Numbered from the stretch's first letter, positions 1 through 10,384 are shown. The stretch is DNA of 37,416 nucleotides from Flavobacteriales bacterium (GCA_024229195.1 JAAESS010000248.1:1-37416); one strand, 5' to 3'. Made by a program: numbers and translations. Notes: a model not told the origin generated them from the sequence alone.

Positions 1-167
1 TGGAGAGTTTTTCTTTTTATAAAAGTAATAATTGAAAATATGCTCGATCTGAAATCTCCAAAATATTTTTATTTTCTATCACACAACAATATTAAAAATT
101 AATGTGCGTTGTATAAACTCATTAGTTTTTTTATTTAAAACTAGGGAAAATTGTTATTGTTAAAGAA

Positions 168-202
168 GAAAAAACTCTCCATGAATTTGGAGAGTTTTTT
201 TT
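168..202. terminator. Bidirectional intrinsic terminator hairpin (AAAAAACTCTCC-atgaattt-GGAGAGTTTTTT)
   Basis: Perfect inverted arms flanked by A-tract/T-tract, directly 3' of the minus-strand phosphatase stop at 229. Confidence 0.85.
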
Positions 203-228
203 ATGTTTTATATCGAATATGAAAAAAA

Positions 229-1866
229 TTACTTCAATGCTTCCTTCAAAACTTTACCGGAATGACTATTTGGAAATGAAATTTGTAAAAGGTTTGACAT
301 GATTGGAGCAATATCAATAATCTCAGCATATTCGCGACTTCTACCCTTTTTTACTCCTTTCCCAAAGAACATCATTGGAACGTGTCGGTCGTAACTGTAT
401 GCTGACCCATGGGTGGTTCCTGTTTGTCGTTTGTAAATCATTGCTGGATTTGGAACCATCACTATATCACCGGATAATTTCTGATTGTAACCGTTTTGAA
501 TATAGTTTAGAATTCCTTTTGTGAAATTGGTATTCTGAAGCGTTCTTGCCGTCACTACCTTATTGACACCCTCATAATTGATCATTTCATCAGCTAATTT
601 TTGAGATACTTCAGCTGCATCAAGATCGAGTTCTGTCAAAACATCTCGATTCAAAAAGACCTGGTTGTTCGAAAAGTTTTCAATCACACTTAAAGTACCA
701 TAGTGTTTGAGACAAAGATCATTCAAATAGGCTCTAAATGCCGCATAATCAAAATAACCGGAAGGAATTTTTAAGGATTTCAAATAGGCAGGAACAGGCA
801 CAACAGCGTGATCGGCTGTTAAGAATAAGGTATAGTTATCTTCTCCGATCTTGCTATCAAGATAATCTAGAAGCTCAGCCATATCAAGATCAAGTCTTAA
901 ATAAGTATCCTGTATCTCCTTTGAATCAGAACCATAGCGGTGCCCTATATAATCAGGGCTTGAAAAGCTTATAGCTAAAAAATCGGTAAAATCTCTGTCG
1001 CCCAGTTTTTCACCTTCTATGGCTGCTTTAGCGAATTGCACCAATATAGAATTACCATAAGGAGTTTCTTTGATCAAATCATAATTACCATTTTTCTCCT
1101 TTAATTTTGTCAGGTCATGAGGAAAAACCGGCTTCTCTTCTCCACTAAATAAACCTTCATATGGATTGTCATCAGCAATGCTTTCCGTATAACTTTCTAT
1201 GGGATATAAGGTCTCCCATTTCTTCTCCATATATGAATCTGATAGTCCATTATTATTGAACTTATTCACCCAGTCCGGCAAAGCATCCATATAATAGGTT
1301 GAGGTCACGAACTTTCCATCATTTTTTCCAACAAACCAGTAAGAACCATTAGATGTATGACCTCCGGGAATAACAGCCGAACGGTCTTTAAGCCCAATAG
1401 CAATTGTTTTCCCTTTCATGTTTTGAGACAACCTGAGCTGATCTGTCACTGTAGTTGACAAAAGGTTTACCGGAGATTTCTGTTCATTTGACTCATCAGT
1501 TCCTACTGCCTTATAATTAAAATCATCTACGCAATAGATCATTTTTTTTGCATATTTATCGTACCAGTTGTTTGCAATAATTCCATGTCCACTTCCGGCA
1601 GTTCCTGTATAAACAGATGCGTGACCTACAGCTGTAACAGTAGGCATATAGCTGTAATGGGCATTCTCATAATTAAAACCTTCCCCTAATAACCTCTTGA
1701 AACCTCTCTCTCCATACCTATCATAGAACTTTGTCAAATAGTCGTATCGCATCTGATCTACTATGATTCCAACCACTAACTTTGGCCGGTCAACTTTAGT
1801 TATATCTTGAGCAAAAACATTTAATGAGAAACAAATTACACAAAGTGCTACACATAACTTTTTCAT
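229..1866 (-). CDS. pafA: PafA-like alkaline phosphatase / type I phosphodiesterase family protein, secreted
   Basis: Signal peptide ending ...NVFA|QD; VVGIIVDQMRYDYL, PTVTAVGHASVYTG (Thr nucleophile), HGIIANNWYD, LTADHAVVPVP motifs. Confidence 0.85.
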   Translation of the reverse strand: MKKLCVALCVICFSLNVFAQDITKVDRPKLVVGIIVDQMRYDYLTKFYDRYGERGFKRLLGEGFNYENAHYSYMPTVTAVGHASVYTGTAGSGHGIIANNWYDKYAKKMIYCVDDFNYKAVGTDESNEQKSPVNLLSTTVTDQLRLSQNMKGKTIAIGLKDRSAVIPGGHTSNGSYWFVGKNDGKFVTSTYYMDALPDWVNKFNNNGLSDSYMEKKWETLYPIESYTESIADDNPYEGLFSGEEKPVFPHDLTKLKEKNGNYDLIKETPYGNSILVQFAKAAIEGEKLGDRDFTDFLAISFSSPDYIGHRYGSDSKEIQDTYLRLDLDMAELLDYLDSKIGEDNYTLFLTADHAVVPVPAYLKSLKIPSGYFDYAAFRAYLNDLCLKHYGTLSVIENFSNNQVFLNRDVLTELDLDAAEVSQKLADEMINYEGVNKVVTARTLQNTNFTKGILNYIQNGYNQKLSGDIVMVPNPAMIYKRQTGTTHGSAYSYDRHVPMMFFGKGVKKGRSREYAEIIDIAPIMSNLLQISFPNSHSGKVLKEALK

Positions 1867-1962
1867 GATTTCTATTTTTTGAGGCTAAATTTAAGGATAA
1901 AAGCGTGTTTATATGTTTATATGTCAGTCAAATTTTAATATTTTAGCACTATTCAAATCGTT

Positions 1963-2703
1963 ATGAAGTATTTTCACAATATTGGGCTTTATTTTATCAT
2001 GCTGATGCAGGTTTTCAGGAAACCTCAAAAATCATCAGTTTTTAGGGAGAGTCTTTTCAAAGAAGTTGAAGAACTTGGCTTAAAATCTCTTGGGATCGTG
2101 GCCTTTATATCATTCTTTGTTGGCGGAGTTGTTGCCATACAGACGGCACTAAATGTGGACAGTCCATGGATTCCAAAATACCTCATCGGTTTTGCTACCA
2201 AAAGATCTATCATTCTTGAATTTGCACCAACTTTTATGTCGATCATTTTGGCTGGAAAAGTAGGCTCATATATCACTTCGAGTATAGGCACAATGAGGGT
2301 AACAGAACAAATTGATGCGCTTGAGGTAATGGGAGTAAATGCCCTTAATTTTTTGGTATTTCCTAAAGTAATTGCAGCTGTATTCTTTTATCCTTTTATC
2401 GTTTTATTGGCAATGTTTTTAGGTGTTTTCGGGGGATGGGTATCTGGTTTTATGACTGGATTATTTACCTCTGACAGTTATATTGAAGGAATTCGAATGG
2501 ATTTTCAACCTTATTTGATCAGATATGCACTGATCAAAACTATGGTTTTTGCTTTTGTCATCGCAACCATACCCTCTTTTTATGGCTATTATGTAAAAGG
2601 TGGATCACTGGAGGTTGGTAAAGCCAGTACACAAGCTGTAGTCTGGACAAGTATCGTCATTATATTACTCAATTATTTCTTAACTCAAATGCTACTTGGA
2701 TAA
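1963..2703 (+). CDS. mlaE: MlaE-family ABC transporter permease
   Basis: MlaE-type sequence (VGGVVAIQTALN..., APTFMSIILAGKVGSYITSSIGTMRVTEQIDALEVMGVN). Confidence 0.9.
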   Translation: MKYFHNIGLYFIMLMQVFRKPQKSSVFRESLFKEVEELGLKSLGIVAFISFFVGGVVAIQTALNVDSPWIPKYLIGFATKRSIILEFAPTFMSIILAGKVGSYITSSIGTMRVTEQIDALEVMGVNALNFLVFPKVIAAVFFYPFIVLLAMFLGVFGGWVSGFMTGLFTSDSYIEGIRMDFQPYLIRYALIKTMVFAFVIATIPSFYGYYVKGGSLEVGKASTQAVVWTSIVIILLNYFLTQMLLG

Positions 2704-3465
2704 ATGATAGAAGTTACAGACTTACATAAATCTTTTGGTGATCAGCACATTTTGAAAGGTGTTTCAGCCACTTTTCACAAAGGAGACACAAGTATGATCA
2801 TTGGAACCAGTGGGTCCGGTAAAACAGTTTTTTTGAAATGCCTGCTTGGACTTTTTTCACCTGAAAAAGGAGATATCTGCTATGACAATCGTCATTACAG
2901 TAAAATGACCCTATCAGAAAAAAGAGATCTGCGTAAGGAAATTGGAATGGTATTTCAAGGTGGGGCACTTTTTGATTCAGAAACCATAGAGGACAATATA
3001 AAATTTCCACTTAAGATGTTTACCAATCAAAGTGACGAAGAAATGAAAGACAGAGTGAACTTCGTTTTAAACAGGGTGAATCTGGAAAATGTAAATGACA
3101 AATTTCCGGCAGAACTTTCTGGGGGAATGCAAAAAAGGGTTGCGATCGCAAGAGCTATTGTAATGAACCCCAAATATTTATTCTGTGATGAGCCAAACTC
3201 AGGTCTTGATCCTAAAACAGCAATTGTTATTGACAATTTGATACAGGAAATTACGGATGAATATCAGATGATCACTATTATTAATTCACATGATATGAAT
3301 TCGGTGATGGAAATTGGTGAAAAAATTATTTTCCTTAAACAAGGTCTAAAAGAGTGGGAAGGCTCTTCTGAAACGATCTTCAAAACTGATAATGAGTCTG
3401 TTACAGACTTCGTGTATAGTTCCAACCTCTATAAAAAAGTAAGAGAAGTATACAATAAAGGATAA
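2704..3465 (+). CDS. mlaF: MlaF-like ABC transporter ATP-binding protein
   Basis: Walker A GTSGSGKT, signature LSGGMQKRVAIARA, Walker B YLFCDEPNSGLDP; start codon abuts mlaE stop. Confidence 0.9.
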   Translation: MIEVTDLHKSFGDQHILKGVSATFHKGDTSMIIGTSGSGKTVFLKCLLGLFSPEKGDICYDNRHYSKMTLSEKRDLRKEIGMVFQGGALFDSETIEDNIKFPLKMFTNQSDEEMKDRVNFVLNRVNLENVNDKFPAELSGGMQKRVAIARAIVMNPKYLFCDEPNSGLDPKTAIVIDNLIQEITDEYQMITIINSHDMNSVMEIGEKIIFLKQGLKEWEGSSETIFKTDNESVTDFVYSSNLYKKVREVYNKG

Positions 3466-3526
3466 GAATATTTTAAACTAAAGTCCTTATCCAATCATGT
3501 AACTGATATCATCCTTCTATCAAAAT

Positions 3527-4975
3527 TTATGGGCGCTGCCTGATTTCTAAATTTTTAATATTCAATCGGGTTTCCAGCCATTTTTGCAATTTCTGTTCTT
3601 GTTGCTTTCTTTGTTTTTTCGATAGCTTATTTTTCCATCTTACAGAGATTACATTGATCGTATCCATCTTCTCAAAATTGGATACATACTCTCTTGAGTA
3701 TCCAATCTCCTGCAGTTCTGCATAATTGATCTGAATCTCTTTGATCACTCTGTCAAAATGAACTTCATTAAGATAATATTTCCTCAGATCTTTTTCCAGT
3801 TCATTGATCCGTTGGTTTTTTTCTTTAATGGTTTCATCTCTTGAGCTCAGTATCTGATTTGAATTAATATAAAGTTCTTTGATCTTGTCAATATCTTCCC
3901 TGATACTTGAATCATCCTGACTTTTTAAAATCGTAAGCTTGGTGTTTTTTAACCCTAAATCACGGATCTGCTCTTCCCATCTTTCCTTTTGTTTTTGAGA
4001 ATAGTCATTTCCAAAAACATATAATTTAATCTCTTTTTCCTGAAAATTAATACTTTCCTTACTATCACCAATAATATTAATACCCTCTTCCTTCAAATTC
4101 TTAATAAATATTTCCGCTTTGGTTGTGTAATCATTCAATAAATACAACTGATAGAATAGAAATATACTAAAGGCAAGTATCACAAAAGCAATCAAAGAGG
4201 CAATACGAGAAATTCTTTTTCTTTTGGCCTGATTGATGTACTTAAGCATTGGAAACTTTAAGTATTTTGTAATGACAAATGCAGCAAGAGCTATATAGAT
4301 ACAATTAATTGTAAATAGGAACATGGCACCCCCGAAATAATTAAATTGACCAGTTGCCAAGCCAAAACCAGCGGTACAGAGTGGCGGCATTAGGGCTGTT
4401 GCAATCGCTACACCAGCAACCGTGTTGAACTGAGGTTTATTGCGACTAATGGCAATAATCAATGCTAAACCACCTGATATAGCGATTAGCACATCTCTTA
4501 CATCAGGCTTAGTCCTGGCAAGAATTTCAGGTGTTGCTTCCTGAAAAATGGGAATACTAAAAAAAATAAATGAAGTCAATAAACTTAAAAACACCATTGC
4601 ACCAAAGTTGATGACCGACCCTTTCAATGTGTCAACATCATTTACACCAATTGAAAAACCAATACCCAAAATTGGGCCCATTAATGGTGATATAAGCATG
4701 GCTCCAATCACAACTGCAGTTGAACTTACATTCAATCCTATGGAAGCAATCAAAATTGAAAATACCAAAATCCATGCGGTTTGACCCTTGATCGAGATCC
4801 CTTCTCTAATAGTCTTTGCGGTAGCTTCTTTATCAGTATCGCGACGAATACTCAAAAGTTTCGGGATATATTCCTTTAAACTCTGAAAGAAACCTTTAAA
4901 TTCTTTTTGGACGTCTTCCTTTTGTTCTTGAAATTTCTTATCCTCTTCTACCTGATCTTTATTATTTTCTTCCAT
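3527..4975 (-). CDS. DUF389 (TIGR00341-type) membrane protein with C-terminal coiled-coil-like region
   Basis: ISIKGQTAWILVFSILIASIGLNVSSTAVVIGAMLISPLMGPILGIG is characteristic of DUF389; multiple TM segments. Confidence 0.85.
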   Translation of the reverse strand: MEENNKDQVEEDKKFQEQKEDVQKEFKGFFQSLKEYIPKLLSIRRDTDKEATAKTIREGISIKGQTAWILVFSILIASIGLNVSSTAVVIGAMLISPLMGPILGIGFSIGVNDVDTLKGSVINFGAMVFLSLLTSFIFFSIPIFQEATPEILARTKPDVRDVLIAISGGLALIIAISRNKPQFNTVAGVAIATALMPPLCTAGFGLATGQFNYFGGAMFLFTINCIYIALAAFVITKYLKFPMLKYINQAKRKRISRIASLIAFVILAFSIFLFYQLYLLNDYTTKAEIFIKNLKEEGINIIGDSKESINFQEKEIKLYVFGNDYSQKQKERWEEQIRDLGLKNTKLTILKSQDDSSIREDIDKIKELYINSNQILSSRDETIKEKNQRINELEKDLRKYYLNEVHFDRVIKEIQINYAELQEIGYSREYVSNFEKMDTINVISVRWKNKLSKKQRKQQEQKLQKWLETRLNIKNLEIRQRP

Positions 4976-5017
4976 AAAAGCACAACTTATCCGTGACCAG
5001 AGTAAATGTAGTAAAAA

Positions 5018-6088
5018 TTAATCTTCCCTGAATCTCTTCTCTGCTTCTTTTGATACTTCTTTGATATTTTGCTCCTCTGATTTGGGATAAATCATAATCG
5101 TATCATCAGTTTCAACAATAATATAATCACTGATTCCGGCAACTACAATGTTCTTACCTTGAGTAGTACTGATCATATTATTTTTGGCATCGATAAAATA
5201 TCCCTTCGAATAAACAATGGCATTTTCGGTTTTATCTTTATCAAGCTTATCATAAAGTGAACCCCAGGTTCCCAAATCATTCCAACCAAAATCTGTTCCC
5301 ATAACAAACACATTTAGAGCTTTTTCCATAATACCGTAGTCAATGGATATATTCTCGGAATCGGGATAATGTTGATTGATAAAATCCATTTCTTTTTCTG
5401 TATTCCACAAGTCAGCACCCTTTTCAAATAAATTACACATCGCAGGAAGACTTCTTTGAAAAGAATCAAGGATACTTTTTACACTCCAGATAAATATACC
5501 TGCGTTCCACAAATAATCTCCCTGTGCAATGAATTCTTGAGCTGTTTTCAAGTCTGGTTTTTCTGTAAAATTCTTTACTTTTCTTATCTCATCTGCACCC
5601 TCTTCAAATTGAATATAACCATACCCTGTATTAGGTCCTATAGGCTTAATTCCTAAGGTCATCAAGATATCTCGTTCCTGACATGCTTCAAAGGCTGACT
5701 TTACATTTCGCACAAATTCTGTCTCATCCTCTATATGGTGATCTGAAGGGGCAACGATCATCACTGCTTCACTATTCTGGTCCTTAATTTTAAGCGCAGA
5801 ATACAAAATACACGGTGCCGTATTTCTCATCGCCGGTTCCAACAATATCTGATTTTCAGTAACCTCAGGCAAATGCTCCATAACCAGATCCTTATACCTC
5901 TGATTGGTAGCGATGAGTATTTGATCACTAGGGATCAAGCTTGACAATCTGTTAAATGTTTGCTGGATGAGCGACTCTCCTGTACCCAACATATCGTGAA
6001 ACTGCTTGGGGTTATCAGGTGTGCTTACCGGCCAGAATCGGGAACCGACTCCCCCGGCCATTATAACTGCGTAATAGTTCTTGTTCAT
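5018..6088 (-). CDS. manC: Mannose-1-phosphate guanylyltransferase
   Basis: AVIMAGGVGSRFWPVSTPDNPKQF nucleotidyltransferase signature; VAPSDHHI; FTEKPDLKTAQEF; NAGIFIW. Confidence 0.9.
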   Translation of the reverse strand: MNKNYYAVIMAGGVGSRFWPVSTPDNPKQFHDMLGTGESLIQQTFNRLSSLIPSDQILIATNQRYKDLVMEHLPEVTENQILLEPAMRNTAPCILYSALKIKDQNSEAVMIVAPSDHHIEDETEFVRNVKSAFEACQERDILMTLGIKPIGPNTGYGYIQFEEGADEIRKVKNFTEKPDLKTAQEFIAQGDYLWNAGIFIWSVKSILDSFQRSLPAMCNLFEKGADLWNTEKEMDFINQHYPDSENISIDYGIMEKALNVFVMGTDFGWNDLGTWGSLYDKLDKDKTENAIVYSKGYFIDAKNNMISTTQGKNIVVAGISDYIIVETDDTIMIYPKSEEQNIKEVSKEAEKRFRED

Positions 6089-6092
6089 AATA

Positions 6093-6692
6093 TTATCTTA
6101 AAAGCTCCACCTCTGCATGTGGGTGGAAAATATATTTTCTGTGTGTGAGTACCTCTATACATTCATATCGAGTCCGCCTTTTATTTCCTTTGATAAAAGT
6201 TTTGTTCCGATACTGAAATCGACTGTTATCCGGAATCTCAAAAATAAGCGATTTATCCGTGCTGTGGTCATAATTTCTAAAGGCCAGTGATAATTTTATA
6301 TCACCGTCACTGCTTGCCCTGGGATTGATTAAATAATTGGCAATAAGTTTTAAAATATCATCAGGAAATATCTCAGGACTGAGAAATGGCAGCATCAGTA
6401 ATTTAAAGTTATTTTTCCATTCCAACCCGTGTGGTCTGACCTTTTTAAATTCCTGAAAAGTAACCAAATGAGCGTACTCATGCACAAGTGTCAATAAAAA
6501 TCGATATGGATTCAAATCATTGTTGATGGTAATCTGAACTTTTCCATCGTTGAACCTTTTAAAATCTCCATGTTTGCTGCTTCGTTTATTTACAATTTTC
6601 AGGTGACAGGGATATCGATTAGTAAGATCAATTACTTTTTTAATGGCTTCCTCAGGAAGGTATTTTTGGAGAATTTCTTCTTTTGCTTTCAA
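6093..6692 (-). CDS. SprT-like domain zinc metalloprotein
   Basis: HEYAHLVTF zinc motif in SprT-like context; 4-nt gap to the next gene. Confidence 0.75.
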   Translation of the reverse strand: MKAKEEILQKYLPEEAIKKVIDLTNRYPCHLKIVNKRSSKHGDFKRFNDGKVQITINNDLNPYRFLLTLVHEYAHLVTFQEFKKVRPHGLEWKNNFKLLMLPFLSPEIFPDDILKLIANYLINPRASSDGDIKLSLAFRNYDHSTDKSLIFEIPDNSRFQYRNKTFIKGNKRRTRYECIEVLTHRKYIFHPHAEVELLR

Positions 6693-6722
6693 TTAATAAC
6701 TACTTTTTTGTTTTAATATCAA

Positions 6723-7415
6723 CTAGGGAGTTGAATTTGAAACCTGCAATACCTTTCCGTTGTATACTTTATTTCCATTTAAAGCAAATTCTGAGATATA
6801 GTTCGCCATTTCTGCTGCGGATATTGGCGCCTCATAATCCGGAAATGCCTCTTTGAGCATTTCTGTCTGAACGGCTCCTAAAGCCAGAACATTAAAAGAG
6901 ACCCCTTTTTCTTTATATTCTTCCGCCAAAAGCTCCATTAAGGTTATGACTGCACCTTTAGACGAACTGTAAGCCGCTAATCCGGCAAACTTCATACTGC
7001 CCTGAATACCGCCCATACTGCTTATTGCAACCACATGTGCTCCATTCGTTAAGAATGAATCGAGCCTTCTTGTCAATTCAGCTACTGCAAAAACATTGAC
7101 CTGATAAATCTTCTGAAAATCATCTGTAGTAGTTTCTTTAAAAGGCTTGTGAAGTAGGGCTCCAGCGTTATGAATTAAAACATCTACACTTCCCCAATGT
7201 TCTTGGACAAAGCCAAGCACCTTGTCTAAACCTGCCTCTGTAGTGATATCAGTTTGTAAAGCACTTAGTTGACGGTTCTCTGATGCTAATTTTTCAAGCT
7301 TAGTCGTATTTCTGCTTAATGCAAGTACTTGATGACCATTATTTGACAACTGTTTGACCAGCTCCAACCCTATTCCTCTGCTGGTTCCTGTAACAAGAAT
7401 TCTTTTTAAGTTCAT
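6723..7415 (-). CDS. SDR family oxidoreductase
   Basis: TGTSRGIG cofactor motif, NAG, S...YSSSKGA catalytic motif. Confidence 0.9.
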   Translation of the reverse strand: MNLKRILVTGTSRGIGLELVKQLSNNGHQVLALSRNTTKLEKLASENRQLSALQTDITTEAGLDKVLGFVQEHWGSVDVLIHNAGALLHKPFKETTTDDFQKIYQVNVFAVAELTRRLDSFLTNGAHVVAISSMGGIQGSMKFAGLAAYSSSKGAVITLMELLAEEYKEKGVSFNVLALGAVQTEMLKEAFPDYEAPISAAEMANYISEFALNGNKVYNGKVLQVSNSTP

Positions 7416-7445
7416 ATCAAGTATGTTTCTGTTTATGGTTGAAAA

Positions 7446-8972
7446 TTAACGATCAAAAATAATATGCTGATAAGCACCCATGTCTGGCGACACAATACGA
7501 GTTACTCCCAATAGATCAAAGGGAACTTGTTGAGCCGCTGACAGATCTGCACTCCCTTTTGCATCCGACAACTCTCCTATGAGAAAGCTATTTTCATTAT
7601 CATCCTGAAAATCCGGCTCCCCGTTAAAAATATTATTCTGATACTTTTCCGTGTCCTCAAAATCATATAGTGGATTATTCACCAGATTACCTCCCGAATC
7701 AAAAAAGTGCAACATGTTATTTTTAAAATTATAATTGAATGCTGCCTGATCATTTTTTTGAAGTAAGAATTCAATATTTTGATTTCCTTCGATAATGCAA
7801 TTTGTAAAATTTGCAGCTACTAGATCATTCACAAGTTCTTGACCTGAATTACCTGAAGCAGCAGATGACTGAAAATTGCTTATGAGAACAGCAGGAAACT
7901 CTCTGATACCATTTGACCAAAAGTTTGCAAAAGTAGCATGCGTAAAATTATAAGTACCTCCTGAGATACAGGCAAGAGAAGACTGTCCATTGTTACCAAT
8001 AACCAGATTAGATCCTTTTATATTTGTGGCTCGAGCGAAAAGACCAAAATTACTGGTATTGTAAATCTCTGTATTTCTTATATTCAGCATTGGCTCGGCC
8101 TCGCTGCCAATTGTATCAACAAGAATTCCAATAATATTATTTTTAATCAGTGCATGATTGATCTGATGATCCTTACTGCCGGCTCGTAACCATATCGTTC
8201 CCCATTGACCGGGAATATCCTCGAAAAACGGCTCCAACCTGTCTCCTTGAATGATTACCTTTTTATCAAGTGTCCCATTGATTTTCAGAGATCCATTTTT
8301 CTCAACCAACAGACCTGAATTTTCATGAAAATGTATATTTGCCCCCTTTTCGATAGTTAGCGTATTGCCTTGATCAACGCCAACATAACCGTATATTACA
8401 TAGGGCTTTTCATTGGTCCAGGTATGATTACCCTCCAGGTAGAAGCCCTCAACCTCTATGACTTCTCCATCTTCATCAATACCTAAATTAATTGTTTCCT
8501 TTATGCCATTAGCGTCTCTTTCAGGAAATAAAAAATAAGCGTCCTGCACCAACGTGATCAGTTTTATATCCTGCTCATTGTCACCCTGATCAAAAATAAC
8601 CTCATCAGTATAAAGAGGATCACTTACCTCGGTATAATCTATAGTAGCTTCGACAAAAATATAAATACTGTCTTTAGGCAGTATGTCAATATTCTCAAAA
8701 GACTTTCCTGGCTCACCATTTACATTGAGTCTGTAAAATGACTGCTCTCCTTTACCCAATCTGACACTTGGAATATTGATATGGTCATTTCCTTTATTGT
8801 AGACTTTGAAAGTTCTTGTGCTCGAGCTGATGTTGGTAAACACAGTATCAAGAAAAACCGTATCCCTTGAAAAAGTTAAGTCACCAGTACTTGGAGTCGT
8901 CTCAAAAATATCATCACTACAAGACTGCAGTGATATTAAAACAATAAATAGAAAGAAGATATAACGAAACAT
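7446..8972 (-). CDS. Lipoprotein with right-handed parallel beta-helix-like repeats
   Basis: Lipobox LISLQSCSDD; repetitive GTLTIEKGANIHFHENSGLLVEKNGSLKINGTLDKKVIIQGD pattern. Confidence 0.7.
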   Translation of the reverse strand: MFRYIFFLFIVLISLQSCSDDIFETTPSTGDLTFSRDTVFLDTVFTNISSSTRTFKVYNKGNDHINIPSVRLGKGEQSFYRLNVNGEPGKSFENIDILPKDSIYIFVEATIDYTEVSDPLYTDEVIFDQGDNEQDIKLITLVQDAYFLFPERDANGIKETINLGIDEDGEVIEVEGFYLEGNHTWTNEKPYVIYGYVGVDQGNTLTIEKGANIHFHENSGLLVEKNGSLKINGTLDKKVIIQGDRLEPFFEDIPGQWGTIWLRAGSKDHQINHALIKNNIIGILVDTIGSEAEPMLNIRNTEIYNTSNFGLFARATNIKGSNLVIGNNGQSSLACISGGTYNFTHATFANFWSNGIREFPAVLISNFQSSAASGNSGQELVNDLVAANFTNCIIEGNQNIEFLLQKNDQAAFNYNFKNNMLHFFDSGGNLVNNPLYDFEDTEKYQNNIFNGEPDFQDDNENSFLIGELSDAKGSADLSAAQQVPFDLLGVTRIVSPDMGAYQHIIFDR

Positions 8973-8978
8973 ATACTA

Positions 8979-9995
8979 TTATTTTTCAATCAATTTGATC
9001 TCAAAAACCTTATTCCAGTTTTTTCCTGTTACATATAGTCGGTCATTTTCCTTATCGTAGGCAATACCGTTTAACACATTATCTTCTCCTTTTTGTCCGG
9101 CCTTGGCTTGCAGACCCTTTAAACTAACAATCCCCTCTATAGCCCCATTGGAAGGCTCAACAATAAGAATTGAATTCTGCTGCCATATGTTCGCATAGAT
9201 CTTACCATTCACGTACTCAAGTTCATTCAGTTTTTCAGCTTTCCGCTTATTAGTATATGTCTCAATAAACGAAAGCTCTTTCTGGGTTTGAGGATCCAGG
9301 AACCACATACGTTCAGAACCATCGGTTTTTACCAGATAGTCTTCATTATGGGTAAGACCCCAGCCTTCAGAACTTTGACCATATTCAAATGAGCTTTCAA
9401 GCTCAAAGCTTTCCAAATCATAAATAAAGCCTATTTTTTTTCTCCAGGTCAATTGATAAATCTTCCCATTTTTGATCGTCATACCTTCCCCAAAATATTG
9501 CTTTTCAAGATCTATATTTTGCAATACTTTTCCTGATTCAATGTCAACTTTTCGCAAAGATGACTTTCCATTCTGCCCGGTACTTTCATAAAAGTAGCCA
9601 TTGTGATACACAAAACCTTGAGTAAAGGCCTGATCATCGTGAGGATATTCATTGACAACCTCATAGGTAAAAACTTCAGGGGCTTTGTCATTTAAAAAGT
9701 AGATCGTATTATTTAATTTTTTGCTTTTCCCGTCAAAATATATTGTGGCTGACAAGGCTTGTTTTCCTAATTTATAATTCTTGATATCAATAGTCTCATT
9801 ATTATTGATCAAACGACCATTAAGAAAATACTGAACAGAATCTATAGGATTATTTTTTTTATCTTGTACACTAATTGTTAAGGGTTTATCTATTTGAATA
9901 CTTTTGGGAGATTCTAACTGAAATTGATACTTATTACCACATGCATTCAAAATAAGAAGGAATACCACCGCAAGAACGTAAGCAATTTTATTCAT
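8979..9995 (-). CDS. Glutaminyl-peptide cyclotransferase (glutamine cyclotransferase family), lipoprotein
   Basis: Lipobox ILNACGN; YPHDDQAFTQGFVYHNGYFYESTGQNGKSSLRKVD, LTWRKKIGF, NELEYVNGKIYANIWQ, LNGIAYD motifs. Confidence 0.9.
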   Translation of the reverse strand: MNKIAYVLAVVFLLILNACGNKYQFQLESPKSIQIDKPLTISVQDKKNNPIDSVQYFLNGRLINNNETIDIKNYKLGKQALSATIYFDGKSKKLNNTIYFLNDKAPEVFTYEVVNEYPHDDQAFTQGFVYHNGYFYESTGQNGKSSLRKVDIESGKVLQNIDLEKQYFGEGMTIKNGKIYQLTWRKKIGFIYDLESFELESSFEYGQSSEGWGLTHNEDYLVKTDGSERMWFLDPQTQKELSFIETYTNKRKAEKLNELEYVNGKIYANIWQQNSILIVEPSNGAIEGIVSLKGLQAKAGQKGEDNVLNGIAYDKENDRLYVTGKNWNKVFEIKLIEK

Positions 9996-10030
9996 ATTAT
10001 TATTTTTTGTTTAAAATAACTAAAATAATG

Positions 10031-10060
10031 TTTGAGTTTTAAAAATATTATTTAAATTTG
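10031..10060 (+). promoter_or_regulatory. Candidate Bacteroidetes-type promoter for rpmE2 (TTTG-N18-TAAATTTG)
   Basis: -33-like TTTG at 10031-10034 and TAnnTTTG -7 box at 10053-10060. Confidence 0.65.
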
Positions 10061-10132
10061 CACTCTCAAATTCGGCAGGTGCTGAATCTACTTTTAAGAG
10101 AAGCGAAAGTATAAAATTTAAATGAGTTAACG

Positions 10133-10384
10133 ATGAGAAAAGGAATACATCCAGAAAATTATAGAATGGTAGCGTTTAAAGATATGTCGAACGGAGATGT
10201 TTTTTTAACAAAATCAACTGCTAATTCAAGAGAAACTATTGATGTAGAAGGTGTTGAATACCCATTGATCAAATTGGAGATCTCTCGTACTTCTCATCCT
10301 TACTATACAGGTAAAATGAAATTGGTTGATACAGCTGGTCGAATTGACAAGTTCAAATCTAAATATGCCAAATTCAAAAAATAA
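10133..10384 (+). CDS. rpmE2: Type B 50S ribosomal protein L31
   Basis: MRKGIHPENYRMVAFKDMSNGDVFLTKSTA; no Cys zinc motif (C- form). Confidence 0.95.
   Translation: MRKGIHPENYRMVAFKDMSNGDVFLTKSTANSRETIDVEGVEYPLIKLEISRTSHPYYTGKMKLVDTAGRIDKFKSKYAKFKK

Noticed and set aside
738-974. Plus-strand ORF inside pafA
   Set aside because: Antisense shadow ORF of a confident phosphatase; no recognisable domain.
1904-1922. Short tandem TGTTTATATGTTTATATGT
   Set aside because: Only two ~8-nt units in AT-rich intergenic DNA; likely chance.
3459-3514. GGATAAG...CTTATCC inverted repeat between convergent mlaF and DUF389 genes
   Set aside because: Long loop (~20 nt) and no T-tract; weak evidence for termination.
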